Shown here: positions 1 through 10,922 of the stretch, in pieces | Numbering within the stretch: position 1 is the stretch's first letter | How the letters are laid out: every line of letters begins with the position of its first letter | Assembly (NCBI GenBank): GCA_949316235.1 | Contig: OX438754.1 | Span: 7,797,501-7,861,500 of the forward strand | Length of the DNA stretch: 64,000 nucleotides | From: Oegoconia quadripuncta | Taxonomy: Eukaryota > Arthropoda > Insecta > Lepidoptera > Autostichidae | Direction: 5' to 3' | Notes under the pieces: generated by a model | The model's database searches: none | Told to the model about the DNA's origin: nothing | The model's input: only the letters and a program-made list of their open reading frames with translations | Made by a program: the position numbers and the translations under genes

Positions 1-700
1 GCGTGACGTGGACTTCTACGAGGTTTGATCGAATTCTACGTTTTGCTGTCATTGAGTCTCCTCGTTTCTTGGAACGCTAAAGATCAGCGCAACATTGATC
101 GAACAACTATTTAAATGAACTAATGTGTGGCTAGATAAACTGAGGACTAAATATTTCCAGCAGTGGATGTCAACAATTAAATAAGAGCATATTTTAATAA
201 AGGTGTTAATGTGATATAATAATGACAATATCGATAAGTACTTAATAAAAATGTCCATAAATTAAATGTTTGTAATAAATAAATAATTTAAACAATTTTG
301 AATGCAGTTTGATTTAATTGAATTACATACTTACCAAAGATACTAGCCCAGCCTGTAAGCAACTTGTAGGTGGTAGGGTAGTGTGGGTAGGCCACACTAG
401 ATCACAGGCAGTTTAATGACGGATTCATGCAACATGTGAAGAAGGGCCTGCGCAGACAAGTTACTTTTAGTAAGCTAGGTGTAATGCTCAACGCTAAGTG
501 TTCAACGCTACAGACATTCCTCATTCAACGCCAATCGCGCCGATCAAGTCGCTTTTTAGACTCTCTATGCAACGACTGAACGCCACATTCGGATGTCAAT
601 CACAGCTAGAGAATTCGATACCGGTTCTCTGGGGATTCCACGATTGTCTACGACAATCTCGGGATCCCGGAATATACCCGCGATTGTTGATAATGAAGTC
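1..700. other. No recognised gene; AT-rich flank
   Basis: No open frame here looks like a real protein and I recognise no RNA gene. Positions 340-480 are less AT-rich and resemble decayed repeat sequence, but I cannot name a family. Confidence 0.4.
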
Positions 701-711
701 AGTGTAATATA

Positions 712-2167
712 CAGGGTGTCCCTGGAAGTATGGATCAAATCGAACAGGGGCATGGGGAAGGTCATTCCCAAACTTTTTAACCCTATGAATGTCGGTGCCA
801 TTTTTGACGGTTCAAAAGTTATGATCAATTTTTTACATTTTCATATTATCGAATAGTGCTTATACAAAAAAAATTTTTAAAAGAAAACTAGCAAAGCTAT
901 CAGCTTAATTTTTTTTTCACGATGTTTGTTCGAGCATGTGACTTTCATGTTTTAATACTTTTATGTCCATAGCAGACATGATTCCTACAAAAAAAAAGAT
1001 TGAATACAAAGACATTGGTCTGCCAAAAATTTCACTCAATTTTCAAGCGATTGCCATGGGAAAAAAATGTACTAGAGAAAGTTGACCACGTATCACAAAA
1101 AGTTGCCCATTCCATACAGATTCTTTTGAGATGTGTAACACTGGGTTACCCTTATTAATTTAAAAGTTATTAGAATTTTTTATCATAAAGGTCGCTTTTT
1201 CAAAACTTTCGAACTTTTAAGATTTTAATATTTTTAGCTTTAAACACGATTTACTCTAAACCCTCAAGTAAAACGTCACCTATCCGAGCACTTTGGTGTG
1301 GTTAACATAATAAGACAACATTTTTTTAAAGTAAAACCTCACTAGATACGAACGTGCGGGGGGAGGAGGGGGCTTAAACAAAGGAACCGAAAGGGTCGTA
1401 AACAATGACGGTGGGTACCGCAGGCTTGCACTCAGGTAGAATTTTTAGTAACTCGCTATCAGCTTGTAACTGCGCACGTACTTAATTCGGTGTTTTTTAT
1501 TACACATAATTGTTTTAAATCTAAAAAAAATAAAAGTTTGAGATTTTACTTTAAAAAATTTTGTCTTATTATTTTAACCACACCAAAGTGCTCGGATAGG
1601 TGACTTTGTACATGAGGGTTGAGAGTAAATCGTATTTAAAGCTAAAAATATTAAAATCTTAGAAGTTCGAAAGTTTTGAAAAAGCGACCTTTATGATAAA
1701 AAAATCTAATAACTTTTAAATTAATAAGAGTAACCCAGTGTTACACATCTCAAAAGAATCTGTATGGAATGGGCAACTTTTTGTGATACGTGGTCAACTT
1801 TCTCTAGTACATTTTTTTCCCATGGCAATCGCTTGAAAATTGAGTGAAATTTTTGGCAGACTAATGTCTTTGTATTCAATCTTTTTTTTTGTAGGAATCA
1901 TGTCTGCTATCGACATAAAAGTATTAAAACATGAAAGTCACATGCTCGAACAAACATCGTGAAAAAAAAATTAAGCTGATAGCTTTGCTAGTTTTCTTTT
2001 AAAAATTTTTTTTGTATAAGCACTATTCGATAATATGAAAATGTAAAAAATTTATCATAACTTTTGAACCGTCAAAAATGGCACCTACATTCATAGGGTT
2101 AAAAAGTTTGGGAATGACCTTCCCCATGCCCCTGTTTGATTTGATCCATACTTCCAGGGACACCCTG
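712..2167. mobile_element. Foldback element with about 630 bp inverted arms
   Basis: The two halves are near-perfect reverse complements: roughly 712-1345 pairs with 1540-2167, leaving a loop of about 195 bp. The ends read CAGGGTGTCCCTGG and its complement and are flanked by TA on each side (710-711, 2168-2169), as expected for a Tc1/mariner-superfamily target duplication. There is no transposase frame; short open frames in the arms mirror each other and are artefacts of the symmetry. It is a non-autonomous MITE or foldback element by inference. Confidence 0.8.
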
Positions 2168-2365
2168 TATAGAAATCTGCTTTTTTATTTTATTATTAGA
2201 GGTAACAAACATACATAAATGCATACGACATACACACACAAACTTTCGCATTTCTAATATTACAAATACAAATACACTTTATTGCACAACAGATAAGAAA
2301 ATACAGTTTCAGAAAAGTGGTAAGAATAGAATGTACAATTTGTATTAGTTGGGAATTGGGATATT

Positions 2366-2760
2366 CAGGGTGAAATTTAATTCGTGTAATTCTTGTTTAC
2401 TGGTGACTCCACTTCTGATTACAAACAACTTTCCAATGGGAACCATAGTCGAATTCTATCAAAAATTTTCGATTACCCATACAATAAATCATTAATAAAC
2501 CATCTTTAGTACGGAAGTCCAACAGTTTTCGACTGAATTCGGCTATGGTTCCTGGAAGAAAGTTGCTCGTAATCAGGAGTGTAGTCACCATCCGAAAATT
2601 GTTGGAATTCCGTATTAGAGGTGGTTTCAGAACGTTTTACTTTGTAGGTAATCGAAAACTTTTTGATCGAATTCGAATATTATATCTTGGGACAAAGTTG
2701 TTGGTAATCAAGAGTGGCGTCACCAGTTAATGGGAATTACACGTATTCAAATTCACCCTG
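2366..2760. mobile_element. Small foldback MITE (about 395 bp)
   Basis: The left end CAGGGTGAAATTTAATTCG and the right end CGTATTCAAATTCACCCTG are inverted, and the pairing continues through sequences around 2400-2440 and 2690-2730. There is no coding potential. The right half (from 2604) was copied by the adjacent tandem duplication and reappears at 4078-4234. The CAGGG termini resemble those of the foldback element at 712-2167. Confidence 0.7.
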
Positions 2761-3118
2761 TATATGGATAGAGGATACTTATGCAACAAAGTCAAGTAAT
2801 ATGCTACCCTAAAGTGTTACGTTCCCGAGATATTTGGAAGTAAAGATCGCAACATGATAACAATGAAAATCATTAAAAATGCAGTAATTACGTATGTATA
2901 CCTACGCATTCCATTGCATTAGAATAATAGTTCCCAGGTTGATTTAACTATTTATTAGAAGGCAGCAAAACCTAGTAGCACGAAGAAAACTACTTTATTT
3001 AATGAGATGCCTACCAATCGTAACACATTGCAATAAGACGCTTTTTTTTCAAAATTGGTATATCGAACCGCGGTAGTACGCTTATCTTCCATTCCATAAC
3101 TATTTAAAAATCATAATG

Positions 3119-3300
3119 TTTGACGACCTGTTTAGTGGTTAGGTTACTCTGGCCCCTATACCAAAAGATTGCGGGTTCGAATCCCGCTAGGGGCATATGT
3201 TTGTGTGATGAATACGGACATTTGTACCCGAATTATGGATGCTTTCATTTATAATAAGTATTTATTTAAAAAAAAAATATTTATGTAGTATATCAACCAT
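3119..3300 (+). mobile_element. tRNA-derived SINE (type B), copy 1
   Basis: It opens with TTTGACGACCTGTTTAGTGG (degenerate A box) followed by a perfect B box GGTTCGAATCC at about 3175, inside a short stem-loop GCGGGTTCGAATCCCGC. The 3' part is AT-rich. A cloverleaf cannot be closed properly, so I call it a SINE head and not a tRNA gene. A duplicate starts at 4593. Confidence 0.6.
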
Positions 3301-3766
3301 CTGGTAACCACAACACAAGCCTATAGTTACTTACTGTGGAACTAGATGTATGCTAGATAACTAGATGTATGCTGTGTATGTCTAAGGATATTTTATTTAT
3401 TTATAATGTAGATGTTATGTAACAATCGTTTATTATTATTACAAAAAACACAAAAGGTATAAAAAATTATACTTTTTTATAGGTGTATATGTTATAGGTA
3501 ACATACTTATAATTTAACACTCAAATGTGACTTCTAAAAAGGTTATAAACAGAGGTTATACCAATGATATATAAGTAAAAGGAGGTTGATACGTTATTAC
3601 ACGTTTCAGTGTTTACAAAGTAACAAACAAAACAATAGGTATTTCTCTTGTGCAGAAACAGAAAGCGAGACAACAAGCCAACCATCGCTGTTCGGGTTAA
3701 CTGATATGACAAAATAGGTTTCATTGCAACGCGATACCATTTAGTAGGCAAGTCTAATTAATTTTA

Positions 3767-3961
3767 ACCACCTCCGTGGCTCAAAGTAAACAAGATTGGG
3801 TTTACGTTTCCGAGGTCGCGGGGTACATATTTAGTACTCGGTTTGGTTGGTGGTAGGGCATTTTAAATGTCCGCCTGGCTAGCTACCACCATCTCATCTA
3901 AATCTGCCGCCAAACAGCATTGTTGTGTTCCGGTTGTCAGAGATAAGATAGCCAGTCCCCC
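3767..3961 (+). mobile_element. tRNA-derived SINE (type A), truncated
   Basis: It starts CCACCTCCGTGGCTCAAAG (A box TGGCTCA) and matches the fuller copy at 14537-14861. The B box has decayed by a deletion relative to that copy (the GGTTCGATCCC segment is missing). It ends at CAAACAAGGT, short of the normal 3' tail. Confidence 0.6.
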
Positions 3962-4592
3962 AAACAAGGTGACCCCACCTTGGAAAAATTAATTGTTTTT
4001 GAAACTACTAGGTTGTGCTGCCTTATGGGGAGTCCCACATAATCGTCTCGCGCCGTCCCCCAGGCGAGCGGCAAGTCGGAATTCCGTATTAGAGGTGGTT
4101 TCAGAACGTTTTACTTTGTAGGTAATCGAAAACTTTTTGATCGAATTCGAATATTATATCTTGGGACAAAGTTGTTGGTAATCAAGAGTGGCGTCACCAG
4201 TTAATGGGAATTACACGTATTCAAATTCACCCTGTATATGGATAGAGGATACTTATGCAACAAAGTCAAGTAATATGCTACCCTAAAGTGTTACGTTCCC
4301 GAGATATTTGGAAGTAAAGATCGCAACATGATAACAATGAAAATCATTAAAAATGCAGTAATTACGTATGTATACCTACGCATTCCATTGCATTAGAATA
4401 ATAGTTCCCAGGTTGATTTAACTATTTATTAGAAGGCAGCAAAACCTAGTAGCACGAAGAAAACTACTTTATTTAATGAGATGCCTACCAATCGTAACAC
4501 ATTGCAATAAGACGCTTTTTTTTCAAAATTGGTATATCGAACCGCGGTAGTACGCTTATCTTCCATTCCATAACTATTTAAAAATCATAATG

Positions 4593-4775
4593 TTTGACGA
4601 CCTGTTTAGTGGTTAGGTTACTCTGGCCCCTATACCAAAAGATTGCGGGTTCGAATCCCGCTAGGGGCATATGTTTGTGTGATGAATACGGACATTTGTA
4701 CCCGAATTATGGATGCTTTCATTTATAATTAGTATTTATTTTAAAAAAATATATTTATGTAGTATATCAACCATC
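4593..4775 (+). mobile_element. tRNA-derived SINE (type B), copy 2
   Basis: Duplicate of the SINE at 3119, 1474 bp away, made by the segmental tandem duplication and not by a second retroposition. It keeps the same A-box-like and B-box sequences. Confidence 0.6.
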
Positions 4776-5439
4776 TGGTAACCACAACACAAGCCTATAG
4801 TTACTTACTGTGGAACTAGATGTATGCTAGATAACTAGATGTATGCTGTGTATGTCTAAGGATATTTTATTTATTTATAATGTAGATGTTATGTAACACT
4901 CGTTTATTATTATTACAAAAAACACAAAAGGTATAAAAAATTATACTTTTTTATAGGTGTATATGTTATAGGTAACATACTTATAATTTAACACTCAAAT
5001 GTGACTTTTAAAAAGGTTATAAACAGAGGTTATACCAATGATATATAAGTAAAAGGAGGTTGATACGTTATTACACGTTTCAGTGTTTACAAAGTAACAA
5101 ACAAAACAATAGGTATTTCTCTTGTGCAGAAACAGAAAGCGAGACAACAAGCCAACCATCGCTGTTTATAGGTAACATATAATTTAACACTTATATGTGA
5201 CTTTTAAAAAGGTTATAAACAGAGGTTATACCAATGATATATAAGTAAAAGGAGGTTGATACGTTATTACACGTTTCAGTGTTTACAAAGTAACAAACAA
5301 AACAATAGGTATTTCTCTTGTGCAGAAACAGAAAGCGAGACAACAAGCCAACCATCGCTGTTCGGGTTAACTGATATGACAAAATAGGTTTCATTGCAAC
5401 GCGATACCATTTAGTAGGCAAGTCTAATTAATTTTAACC

Positions 5440-5692
5440 ACCTCCGTGGCTCAAAGTAAACAAGATTGGGTTTACGTTTCGGAGGTCGCGGGGTACATAT
5501 TTAGTACTCGGTTTGGTTGGTGGTAGGGCATTTTAAATGTCCGCCTGGCTAGCTACCACCATCTCATCTAAATCTGCCGCCAAACAGCATTGTTGTGTTC
5601 CGGTTGTCAGAGATAAGATAGTCAGTCCCCCAAACAAGGTGGGGTTTCCGAGTCAGTACGTTACCACCTTCGGCCTCATCTTCACTTAACAT
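5440..5692 (+). mobile_element. SINE (type A) interrupted by Copia; 5' part
   Basis: Same SINE family as 14537-14861. It reads up to CATCTTCACTTAACAT, where the Copia element is inserted. The SINE resumes after the Copia 3' LTR as AACATCAGGTGTGATTG at 10786, so AACAT is the target-site duplication. Confidence 0.75.
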
Positions 5693-6052
5693 TGATAGAA
5701 AATTATTTATTACATTGCTGATCTAACGTGTGAAGGGACATTGTTACGTTCCTGAACGCACACTTGGTAGTATGTTGTTTGTGAACGACATCTTTTTTTT
5801 TCTCTCTCTATGGCTTCCTCTTCCGAGCACCGGACGGGCCTTTGTAATAGGTGACCTAACCTCTAAATTAATCCTTGTTCATTAATATAATTATAAGTAA
5901 TTAATGCATTGTAAATGCGACTATATATTCTGTGCAATATACTAGTTGATCGAAGAACCTGATTTTATTCCATCGGTGTGCCCTGCCAACACTTCGCTCA
6001 TCCTGCTTGTTCCCACAGCGCAAGGACTGGCTCCTCTGCTTTACGTTCAACA
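5693..6052 (+). repeat. Copia element 5' LTR (360 bp)
   Basis: It starts TGATAGAAAATT and ends TTACGTTCAACA. The 360 bp match 10426-10785, with no difference that I could see by eye. Flanked by AACAT (5688-5692), repeated after the 3' LTR. Identical LTRs and an intact internal frame point to recent insertion. Confidence 0.9.
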
Positions 6053-6072
6053 GGTTCTGTACCCAGGCATAT
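6053..6072 (+). promoter_or_regulatory. Putative Copia primer-binding site
   Basis: The 20 bases right after the 5' LTR begin GGTTCTGTACCCAGGC. Copia elements often prime from an internal half-tRNA fragment instead of the tRNA 3' end; the CCCAGG core fits an anticodon-stem primer, but I could not identify the tRNA. Confidence 0.3.
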
Positions 6073-6147
6073 GATAAAGGCAGGAAGGATCGGGCAGACG
6101 CAGGCGCAGAAGGTATACATTTGCGATATTACTGTATATTATATACG

Positions 6148-9100
6148 ATGGCAGAAGCGGAGAATTCGCACCGACGTGGCGAGGAGGTTACCCGTAATGG
6201 AGCCGGCACCGGCAATGTTTTTATTGAAAAACTCTCGGGTGCGGCTAACTATGTTAATTGGAAATTCTCCATCCGCATGCTGCTCATCTTGGAAGGATTA
6301 TGGAGTTGTGTCACTGGTACTGAGGTAGTGGACCCTGCCCTCGATATGAAAGCACTAGCGAGGATTGCGCTATGTGTACAGCCGAGTTTATATAATTACA
6401 TTCGTGACGCTAAAACTTCAAAAGAAGCGTGGGAGAAGTTGTCATCCATTTTTGAGGATCGTGGCTTATATCGCCGTGTTTTGCTGTTGCGGCAGTTACA
6501 TCATATTGAATTTATTAAATACAAATCAATGAATGAATATATAAATGGTGTGATGATGCTTGTTCAGCAACTGGCGGATATTGGGCGAACAATTGAAGAC
6601 GGTGAGGTAGCCGAGATTCTTCTAAGTGGTCTACCCAGTGAGTACGATGTCCTTGTTTCAAGTTTGGAGACTGCATGCATTAGCACTTCACTATCAAGCG
6701 AACTAGTTCGCACCAGACTTCTACAGGAAGAGATGCGCAAAAATGGAAGTGATTCAGTGTCTGGCGGCATTGACAGTGCATATATGGTAAAGAAAAATAA
6801 CATTATATGCCACTACTGTGGCAAGGCCGGCCACATTCGTTCCAAATGCTTCAAATGGAAGCGCGATAAGAAGCAGACAGGCAAGAATGAGAATACACTA
6901 ATTGTCACAGGCAGCGCTCTCTCTGTCACACAGGGTGACATTGTGGTGGACTCTGGATGCAGCAGCCACATGTTTAACTGTCAATCATATTTTGAGAACT
7001 TTAAGACAAATAAAAGTTTAGTTGTGTTGGCGAATAGTGATAAGCTAAATAGTGAAGGTACAGGTCAGATAGTTATATCTTTAGACAACAATGATGTTAT
7101 TGCTGAAGCTATGTTTGTCCCTGGATTGTCAACTAATCTCTTATCTGTCAGTAAACTGGCTAAGGAGGGTTATGTAATTGTTTTTAATAAAGAAGGGTGT
7201 CACTTTTACAATCAAAATAATTGCAATATTATTGGTAAGAAAGTAGGTCATGCTAGTAGTGTTAATGGTATTTATAAATTGGATGGTGTCAATTTATGTA
7301 GGAGTGTTTTGCTACCACAGGAGTGCTCTTCAGTCTCTCTGAAGAACAACAATGATGTTCAAGTTCAGATAGAACAGAGTGCAAAGTTGGCTAGGGTGCC
7401 GGTTGGCACATGGCATAGGCGTCTTGGTCATTTGAGCTTTGGTGGATTATGTGCTCTGCGGAGAAATAATGTTCTTGAGTTCACAGATACTTTGGAGCAT
7501 AACGAGTGCATCTCTTGCTTGGAGTGCAAGCAGACAGCAAAGCCGTTCCCGTCTGGTGAGGCTAAGCGTGCTTCTCGCCGGCTAGAGCTCATCCATTCAG
7601 ATGTGTGTGGACCAATGTCACAACGGAGTTGGGGTGGTGCACGATATCTCCTAACGTTCACAGATGACTACAGCAGAAAAAGTTGGGGTTACCTACTTAA
7701 TGAAAAATCGGAGGTAATGTCTCATTTTATAGAATTTAAGTGTCTGATGGAGAAGCAGACTGGTGAAGAAATTAGGTGTCTGAGAACTGATGGAGGTGGA
7801 GAGTACTGTAATGGGAAGTTTTCCTCTTATCTAAAGGCTCAAGGAATTGTACATCAAGTAACAGTGCCCTATTGTCCTCAGCAGAACGGTGTCTCTGAGA
7901 GACTTAATAGGACATTAATGGAAAAGGCACGCTGTATGCTGCAGGATTCTGGTCTTAGCCGGGAATATTGGGGTGAGGCGGTTATGACCGCAGTGTATGT
8001 CAAAAATAGGAGCCCTACAAGTGCCTTAGCTGGACAGATGCCTGAGCAGGTTTGGACCGGTTCCATTGTTGAACTTAGTCACCTTCGTGTATTTGGGTGT
8101 GTTGCCTTTACTTTGATTCCTGAGCAGAAACGTTCTAAACTAGATCCTAAATCTCACATGTGTATATTTGTTGGTTATAGTGAGACTACCAAAGGTTATA
8201 GATTTGTTAAACCTCAGAGCCCTAGGCGTATCATTTATTCGAGGAGCGTAGAATTTATAGAAAACAAGTTTTTGAAGGACATGGACAGTGTCTCTTCTAG
8301 TCATATGTCAAATAACAATGTTTTATGTGATGTTGACATAAGCAAATTTTATTTGAATTCTAATATGAATGAAATGAACAATGAATCTAAACATGATAAA
8401 TTAAATATTTCTGAAAACTGTGATATTAGCACTAGTAATTCTTGTGAAAAGAATGGTTCAGAATGTAATAGAGAGGATCTAAGTGATGTAGCTGTGATTT
8501 CAGGTGTTGGATCGGAGTACTGTACTGGTGATGAGGAGCAGGTTGCTGAGAGTCCGGTGCCAAAGGCCGTGGACAGCAGCTGGTCGCCAGGCCCGTCGCC
8601 ACTTCGAGGGGAAGATGTGTCTAGTCCTGGATTGGTACCACCAGTGACTGCCACAGCTCCTACTACGAGATCTGTACGTAGTCGCCGTCCACCGTTGAGG
8701 TATAAAGATTATGATCTCTCTTTATTAGTACAAAATGGTATGGAACCATTATCATATAGTGAGGCTATATTGTCAAATGATCAAAATGCATGGCATTCCG
8801 CTATGAAAGATGAGTATGATTCACTCTTGAAAAATGGTGTGTGGAAACTAGTTGATCGCCCACTAGGTAAAAATATAATAAAATGTAAGTGGGTGTATAA
8901 ATTAAAAAGGGACACTTCAGGTAATATTAGTTATAAAGCTCGTTTAGTAGCACGTGGTTTCTCACAAAAGCATGGAGTCGATTATAATGACACATTCTCT
9001 CCTGTGGTTCGGCATAGCACTCTACGCACATTGTTTGCTTTGGCTAATGAACTTAATATGAACATTGATCATTTCGATGTTGAGACTGCATTTTTAAATA

Positions 9101-10299
9101 GTGATCTACATGAGCAAATATATATGGAACAGCCTGAAGGGTTTACTTGTGATAAGAATAAAGTATGTCTTTTATTGAAGAGTATATATGGACTCAAACA
9201 ATCCAGTCGCTTGTGGAACATGAAAGTACATCAACTTTTGTCTGATAATGGATATGTACAGAGCAAATGTGAGCCATGTGTTTATATAAAGAATGTAAAC
9301 AATAAGAAAATAACTGTTGTGGCGTTATATGTCGATGACTTTTATATATTCAGTAATTGTTCTTGTACTAAAGATAAACTGTATAATTTACTACAAGAGG
9401 AGTTTGTTGTAAAGAATTTAGGCACTTTGAAGTCCTGTTTAGGGATACGGGTTACCCGGGATAAAGATCAAGGTATCTTAACATTAGATCAGTCAGAGTA
9501 TATAAAGAGTTTATTGTGTCAATTTTGTATGGAAAAATGTAACCCGGTATCTACTCCTATGATATTAAATAGTAAATTGGAAAAACCTAAGGGTAATTGT
9601 TTAGATGAGAATGTATATAAGTATAGACAATTGTTGGGATCATTGATGTACTTGGCAGTATGTACTCGCCCTGACATAGCATATGTATGTAGCCAGCTAA
9701 GTCAGTTCTGTCATGGCTTTGATATGTCTCATTGGCTTGCAGCTAAACGAGTATTAAGGTATTTAGCGGGGACATTAAATTATGGACTATGTTTTTATAG
9801 AACACATAATTTAAATTTAACTGCTTTTACAGATGCGGATTGGGGCAATAGCATAGTTGACAGAAAGTCATACACTGGTTTTGTTATAAAGTTAGGGAGT
9901 AACACTATAAATTGGGAGTCACGTAAACAGAAATGTGTTGCTTTATCTAGTACAGAGGCAGAGTACCTGGCCATTAGCGACGTCTGTAAAGACTTGTGTT
10001 TTGTTAAGAACTTTTTGAAAGAGATTTTGTGTAGAGATACTAGTATTGTTTTGTATAATGACAATCAGAGTGCACATAAGTTGCTGGAATCTAGAGAGTA
10101 TTGTCACAAACGTACGAAACACATAGATATTAGATATCATTATGTAAAAGATTTGATTCAGAGCGGTTTTGCTGATGTAAAGTACCTTTCTAGTCAGGAA
10201 ATGATAGCCGATGTTCTTACAAAACCTTTGAGTTCCACTAAGCATGTTTTTTGTATTAATGGGATGAATGTTAACAGTAGTAGAGTCATGGTATCATAA
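6148..10299 (+). CDS. Copia gag-pol polyprotein, apparently intact
   Basis: This single frame of 1383 codons encodes the whole Copia protein set, used for copy-and-paste retrotransposition in cytoplasmic particles. In order it has a Gag region (about residues 20-200), a CCHC zinc knuckle beginning CHYCGKAGH (about 221), an aspartic protease with DSG (about 268), an integrase with an HHCC zinc module and a DDE core (about 440-700), reverse transcriptase with YVDD (about 1061), and RNase H with DADW and STEAEY. The order integrase before reverse transcriptase is diagnostic of Copia. I chose the ATG at 6148 because the frame upstream overlaps the LTR and has no earlier ATG. No stop or frameshift is seen. 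Gag and Pol are in one frame, so how their ratio is set cannot be read from the sequence. Confidence 0.92.
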   Translation: MAEAENSHRRGEEVTRNGAGTGNVFIEKLSGAANYVNWKFSIRMLLILEGLWSCVTGTEVVDPALDMKALARIALCVQPSLYNYIRDAKTSKEAWEKLSSIFEDRGLYRRVLLLRQLHHIEFIKYKSMNEYINGVMMLVQQLADIGRTIEDGEVAEILLSGLPSEYDVLVSSLETACISTSLSSELVRTRLLQEEMRKNGSDSVSGGIDSAYMVKKNNIICHYCGKAGHIRSKCFKWKRDKKQTGKNENTLIVTGSALSVTQGDIVVDSGCSSHMFNCQSYFENFKTNKSLVVLANSDKLNSEGTGQIVISLDNNDVIAEAMFVPGLSTNLLSVSKLAKEGYVIVFNKEGCHFYNQNNCNIIGKKVGHASSVNGIYKLDGVNLCRSVLLPQECSSVSLKNNNDVQVQIEQSAKLARVPVGTWHRRLGHLSFGGLCALRRNNVLEFTDTLEHNECISCLECKQTAKPFPSGEAKRASRRLELIHSDVCGPMSQRSWGGARYLLTFTDDYSRKSWGYLLNEKSEVMSHFIEFKCLMEKQTGEEIRCLRTDGGGEYCNGKFSSYLKAQGIVHQVTVPYCPQQNGVSERLNRTLMEKARCMLQDSGLSREYWGEAVMTAVYVKNRSPTSALAGQMPEQVWTGSIVELSHLRVFGCVAFTLIPEQKRSKLDPKSHMCIFVGYSETTKGYRFVKPQSPRRIIYSRSVEFIENKFLKDMDSVSSSHMSNNNVLCDVDISKFYLNSNMNEMNNESKHDKLNISENCDISTSNSCEKNGSECNREDLSDVAVISGVGSEYCTGDEEQVAESPVPKAVDSSWSPGPSPLRGEDVSSPGLVPPVTATAPTTRSVRSRRPPLRYKDYDLSLLVQNGMEPLSYSEAILSNDQNAWHSAMKDEYDSLLKNGVWKLVDRPLGKNIIKCKWVYKLKRDTSGNISYKARLVARGFSQKHGVDYNDTFSPVVRHSTLRTLFALANELNMNIDHFDVETAFLNSDLHEQIYMEQPEGFTCDKNKVCLLLKSIYGLKQSSRLWNMKVHQLLSDNGYVQSKCEPCVYIKNVNNKKITVVALYVDDFYIFSNCSCTKDKLYNLLQEEFVVKNLGTLKSCLGIRVTRDKDQGILTLDQSEYIKSLLCQFCMEKCNPVSTPMILNSKLEKPKGNCLDENVYKYRQLLGSLMYLAVCTRPDIAYVCSQLSQFCHGFDMSHWLAAKRVLRYLAGTLNYGLCFYRTHNLNLTAFTDADWGNSIVDRKSYTGFVIKLGSNTINWESRKQKCVALSSTEAEYLAISDVCKDLCFVKNFLKEILCRDTSIVLYNDNQSAHKLLESREYCHKRTKHIDIRYHYVKDLIQSGFADVKYLSSQEMIADVLTKPLSSTKHVFCINGMNVNSSRVMVS

Positions 10300-10416
10300 A
10301 TATAGAGTCCTGTTAATATAAGTAATGTAAGAGTCCTAGTAATTAAATATATACTTTTAAGCTTTTAATATCTGACTGATTGTAGAGCCTAGCCCAGCTT
10401 GTATAATGTAATAAAT

Positions 10417-10425
10417 AAGGGGAAG
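10417..10425 (+). promoter_or_regulatory. Copia polypurine tract
   Basis: AAGGGGAAG lies directly before the 3' LTR, the expected plus-strand primer site. Confidence 0.7.
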
Positions 10426-10785
10426 TGATAGAAAATTATTTATTACATTGCTGATCTAACGTGTGAAGGGACATTGTTACGTTCCTGAACGCACACTTGG
10501 TAGTATGTTGTTTGTGAACGACATCTTTTTTTTTCTCTCTCTATGGCTTCCTCTTCCGAGCACCGGACGGGCCTTTGTAATAGGTGACCTAACCTCTAAA
10601 TTAATCCTTGTTCATTAATATAATTATAAGTAATTAATGCATTGTAAATGCGACTATATATTCTGTGCAATATACTAGTTGATCGAAGAACCTGATTTTA
10701 TTCCATCGGTGTGCCCTGCCAACACTTCGCTCATCCTGCTTGTTCCCACAGCGCAAGGACTGGCTCCTCTGCTTTACGTTCAACA
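10426..10785 (+). repeat. Copia element 3' LTR (360 bp)
   Basis: Matches the 5' LTR at 5693-6052 over its full length and is followed by the target duplication AACAT (10786-10790), after which the interrupted SINE and duplication unit continue. Confidence 0.9.
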
Positions 10786-10922
10786 AACATCAGGTGTGAT
10801 TGAGGTCACGTGCTAACACGTTGTGCAAAAAAAAATTAATTGTTTTTGAAACTACTAGGTTGTGCTGCCTTATGGGGAGTCCCACATAATCGTCTCGCGC
10901 CGTCCCCCAGGCGAGCGGCAAG
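10786..10922 (+). repeat. Resumed SINE tail and end of duplication unit 2
   Basis: AACATCAGGTGTGATTGAGG completes the type A SINE split by Copia. From about 10829 the sequence matches 3989-4076, the end of duplication unit 1. Confidence 0.75.

Larger units (their letters stand above)
2604..4077. repeat. Segmental tandem duplication, unit 1 (1474 bp)
   Basis: Sequence from 2604 recurs from 4078 with an offset of 1474 bp and only scattered base changes. The unit carries the right half of the foldback MITE, a tRNA-type SINE (3119), AT-rich DNA, a second SINE (3767) and a GC-richer tail ending near 4076. There is no gene in it; the 76-codon open frame at 3521-3751 occurs in both copies only because the DNA is duplicated. 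Confidence 0.85.
4078..5692. repeat. Segmental tandem duplication, unit 2, with an inner duplication
   Basis: This is the second copy of the 2604-4077 unit. Inside it about 200 bp is duplicated again: sequence equivalent to about 4960-5165 is repeated at 5166-5365 before the unit continues. The unit is interrupted at 5692 by a Copia element and resumes at 10786-10922, where its tail matches 3989-4076. Unit 1 lacks the Copia element. Confidence 0.8.

Noticed and set aside
565..856. Overlapping open frames of 87 codons on both strands
   Set aside because: They partly lie in the left arm of the foldback element and have no protein-like features; products of symmetry.
3119..3196. Possible tRNA gene
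   Set aside because: It has a perfect B box but no closable acceptor and anticodon stems, and is followed by a SINE-like body; a SINE head is the better call.
3521..3751. 76-codon minus-strand frame found twice (also 5191-5421)
   Set aside because: Repeated only because the DNA is a tandem duplication; no domain or coding bias.
6007..6147. Upstream extension of the Copia frame
   Set aside because: It overlaps the 5' LTR and primer region and has no ATG; the start at 6148 is more plausible.
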